Shown here in pieces: positions 34,116 through 34,800 of a DNA stretch of 34,800 nt. The stretch lies in assembly GCA_025937895.1 (NCBI GenBank), contig JAICQL010000065.1, forward strand, positions 1 to 34,800, written 5' to 3'. The stretch's first letter is position 1, and every line of letters begins with the position of its first letter. The notes beneath the pieces were generated by a model that was not told the DNA's origin, made no database searches, and saw only the letters and a program-made list of their open reading frames with translations. Source of the DNA: Polyangiaceae bacterium. Lineage in GTDB: Bacteria > Myxococcota_A > Polyangia > Polyangiales > Polyangiaceae. Made by a program: the position numbers and the translations under genes.

Positions 34116-34598
34116 ATGGTTAACCCCGGAATGGTGATGTACGAAGAGGAGTTCAACCAGATCCAGGCGGTCGTCGACCGTCTGGTTCGGGAAGCGAACG
34201 CCAAAGTCGTCTTCATCGTCGACAAGAATGGCCAGCTGATCGCCGCCAGCGGTGAGGTGGGGAATATCGATACCACCTCGCTCGCCTCGCTCACGGCCGG
34301 CAACATCGCTGCCACCGGGGGTATCGCCAAGCTCCTGCGTGAGCAGGAGTTCGCGACCCAGTTTCACGAGGGCGAGAACGCGAACATCCACATCCAGCTG
34401 GTGGGCAATCGCGTGATCCTCGTGGTGATCTTCGACTCTGAATCGAGTCTGGGGCTGGTGCGCTTACGGGTGCGCCGGGCCACGGATGAGCTCAACCGCG
34501 TATTCGATGCCGTGCAGAAAAAAGCGCTGCAGCCCGGCCATGATTCTCCGTTTGCCGAGATCACGGACGACGACATCGACAACCTCTTCAACGACTGA
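34116..34598 (+). CDS. mglB: MglB, roadblock-domain GAP of the polarity GTPase
   Basis: A 160-residue Roadblock/LC7 protein matching MglB in length and sequence style: MYEEEFNQIQAVVDRLVREANAKVVFIVDKNGQLIAASG, then the SLASLTAGNIAATGGIAKLL segment and an acidic C-terminal tail. In myxobacteria MglB is the GTPase-activating partner of MglA. It marks the lagging pole and, with MglA, sets cell polarity for gliding and type IV pilus motility. ATG 34116 follows GGAGG by 6 bases; the frame opens at 34002 without a signal. Twelve bases separate its stop from mglA, the conserved mglBA order. Confidence 0.96.
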   Translation: MVNPGMVMYEEEFNQIQAVVDRLVREANAKVVFIVDKNGQLIAASGEVGNIDTTSLASLTAGNIAATGGIAKLLREQEFATQFHEGENANIHIQLVGNRVILVVIFDSESSLGLVRLRVRRATDELNRVFDAVQKKALQPGHDSPFAEITDDDIDNLFND

Positions 34599-34610
34599 AG
34601 GACCGGCGCT

Positions 34611-34800
34611 GTGAGCTTCATCAACTACATGGCCCGTGAGATCAACTGCAAGATCGTCTACTACGGTCCTGGGCTGTGCGGGAAAACCACGAATCTCCAG
34701 TATATTTACAAGCGCACGAACCCCGAGGCGAAGGGCAAGATGATCAGCCTCGCCACCGAGACGGAGCGCACGCTCTTCTTCGACTTCTTGCCGCTCTCAC
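34611..34800 (+). CDS. mglA: MglA, Ras-like polarity GTPase (partial, 5' end)
   Basis: The first 63 residues of MglA, cut by the right edge. It starts with GTG 34611, 8 bases after AAGGA. The sequence SFINYMAREINCKIVYYGPG matches MglA, and Walker A is GPGLCGKT (19-26). Further on come the switch-region residues STETERTLFFDF-like (here ATETERTLFFDF). MglA-GTP localises at the leading pole and controls reversals and both gliding systems. The rest of the protein lies outside the window. Confidence 0.96.
   Translation, partial: MSFINYMAREINCKIVYYGPGLCGKTTNLQYIYKRTNPEAKGKMISLATETERTLFFDFLPLS

Noticed and set aside
1..34800. CRISPR array, IS element, tRNA or integrase
   Set aside because: No regularly spaced repeats, transposase motifs, terminal repeats or cloverleaf-like segments were found by eye.

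Overview
The window reads as chromosome of a myxobacterium, probably of the Polyangia type. The evidence is a very high G+C content, an mglB-mglA pair at the right edge, secreted metalloproteases that end in MYXO-CTERM-like tails, lipoproteins with Gly/Ser/Ala-rich linkers, and a flagellar/type III-like SpoA protein with no flagellar genes nearby. No tRNA, rRNA, CRISPR array, transposase or integrase was seen.

Layout. (1) 86-1477: hisS on the minus strand, housekeeping. (2) 1690-5233: three exported proteins that look like a plant-cell-wall ester module: a CE1/PHB-depolymerase-like lipoprotein esterase, a carbohydrate-binding-like lipoprotein, and a CE15-type glucuronoyl esterase. The divergent promoter between the last two carries overlapping palindromes that match the LacI/CcpA-type operator consensus. 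(3) 5300-6979: a stand-alone E2-type acyltransferase divergent from an ECF-like sigma factor. (4) 7120-18875: an accessory-looking block. It holds a small lower-GC beta-rich protein, a 1196-residue four-TM protein of unknown family, a DUF4062-STAND-TPR ATPase convergent with it, and a 1415-residue protein joining HIT-like, PLD/HKD nuclease, SF2 helicase and S24/LexA-like domains. A perfect 16-bp palindrome lies in the promoter region of the last gene. This block is the best place to look for an undescribed conflict or signalling system. (5) 19140-22092: a LysR regulator, a cupin and a DHA2 efflux pump, co-directional. A hairpin covers the cupin ribosome-binding site. (6) 22160-33782, minus strand: a six-gene run in which five consecutive genes overlap by exactly 4 bp. 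In transcription order these are a TPR/DUF3857/transglutaminase protein, its catalytically dead paralogue, an SctQ-like SpoA protein, a YggS-type PLP protein and a matrixin; a second matrixin follows after 29 bp. (7) 34116-34800: mglB and the start of mglA, the polarity GTPase module of gliding motility, divergent from the long operon.

Working picture. Regions 1 and 7 are conserved core functions. Region 2 is extracellular polysaccharide processing. Region 6 is a translationally coupled envelope or secretion operon whose biochemical task is unknown. Region 4 is probably variable DNA concerned with threat sensing, with a NACHT/STAND-type sensor and a damage-responsive helicase-nuclease as plausible roles. 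Family assignments rest on motifs read by eye; no database search was possible.
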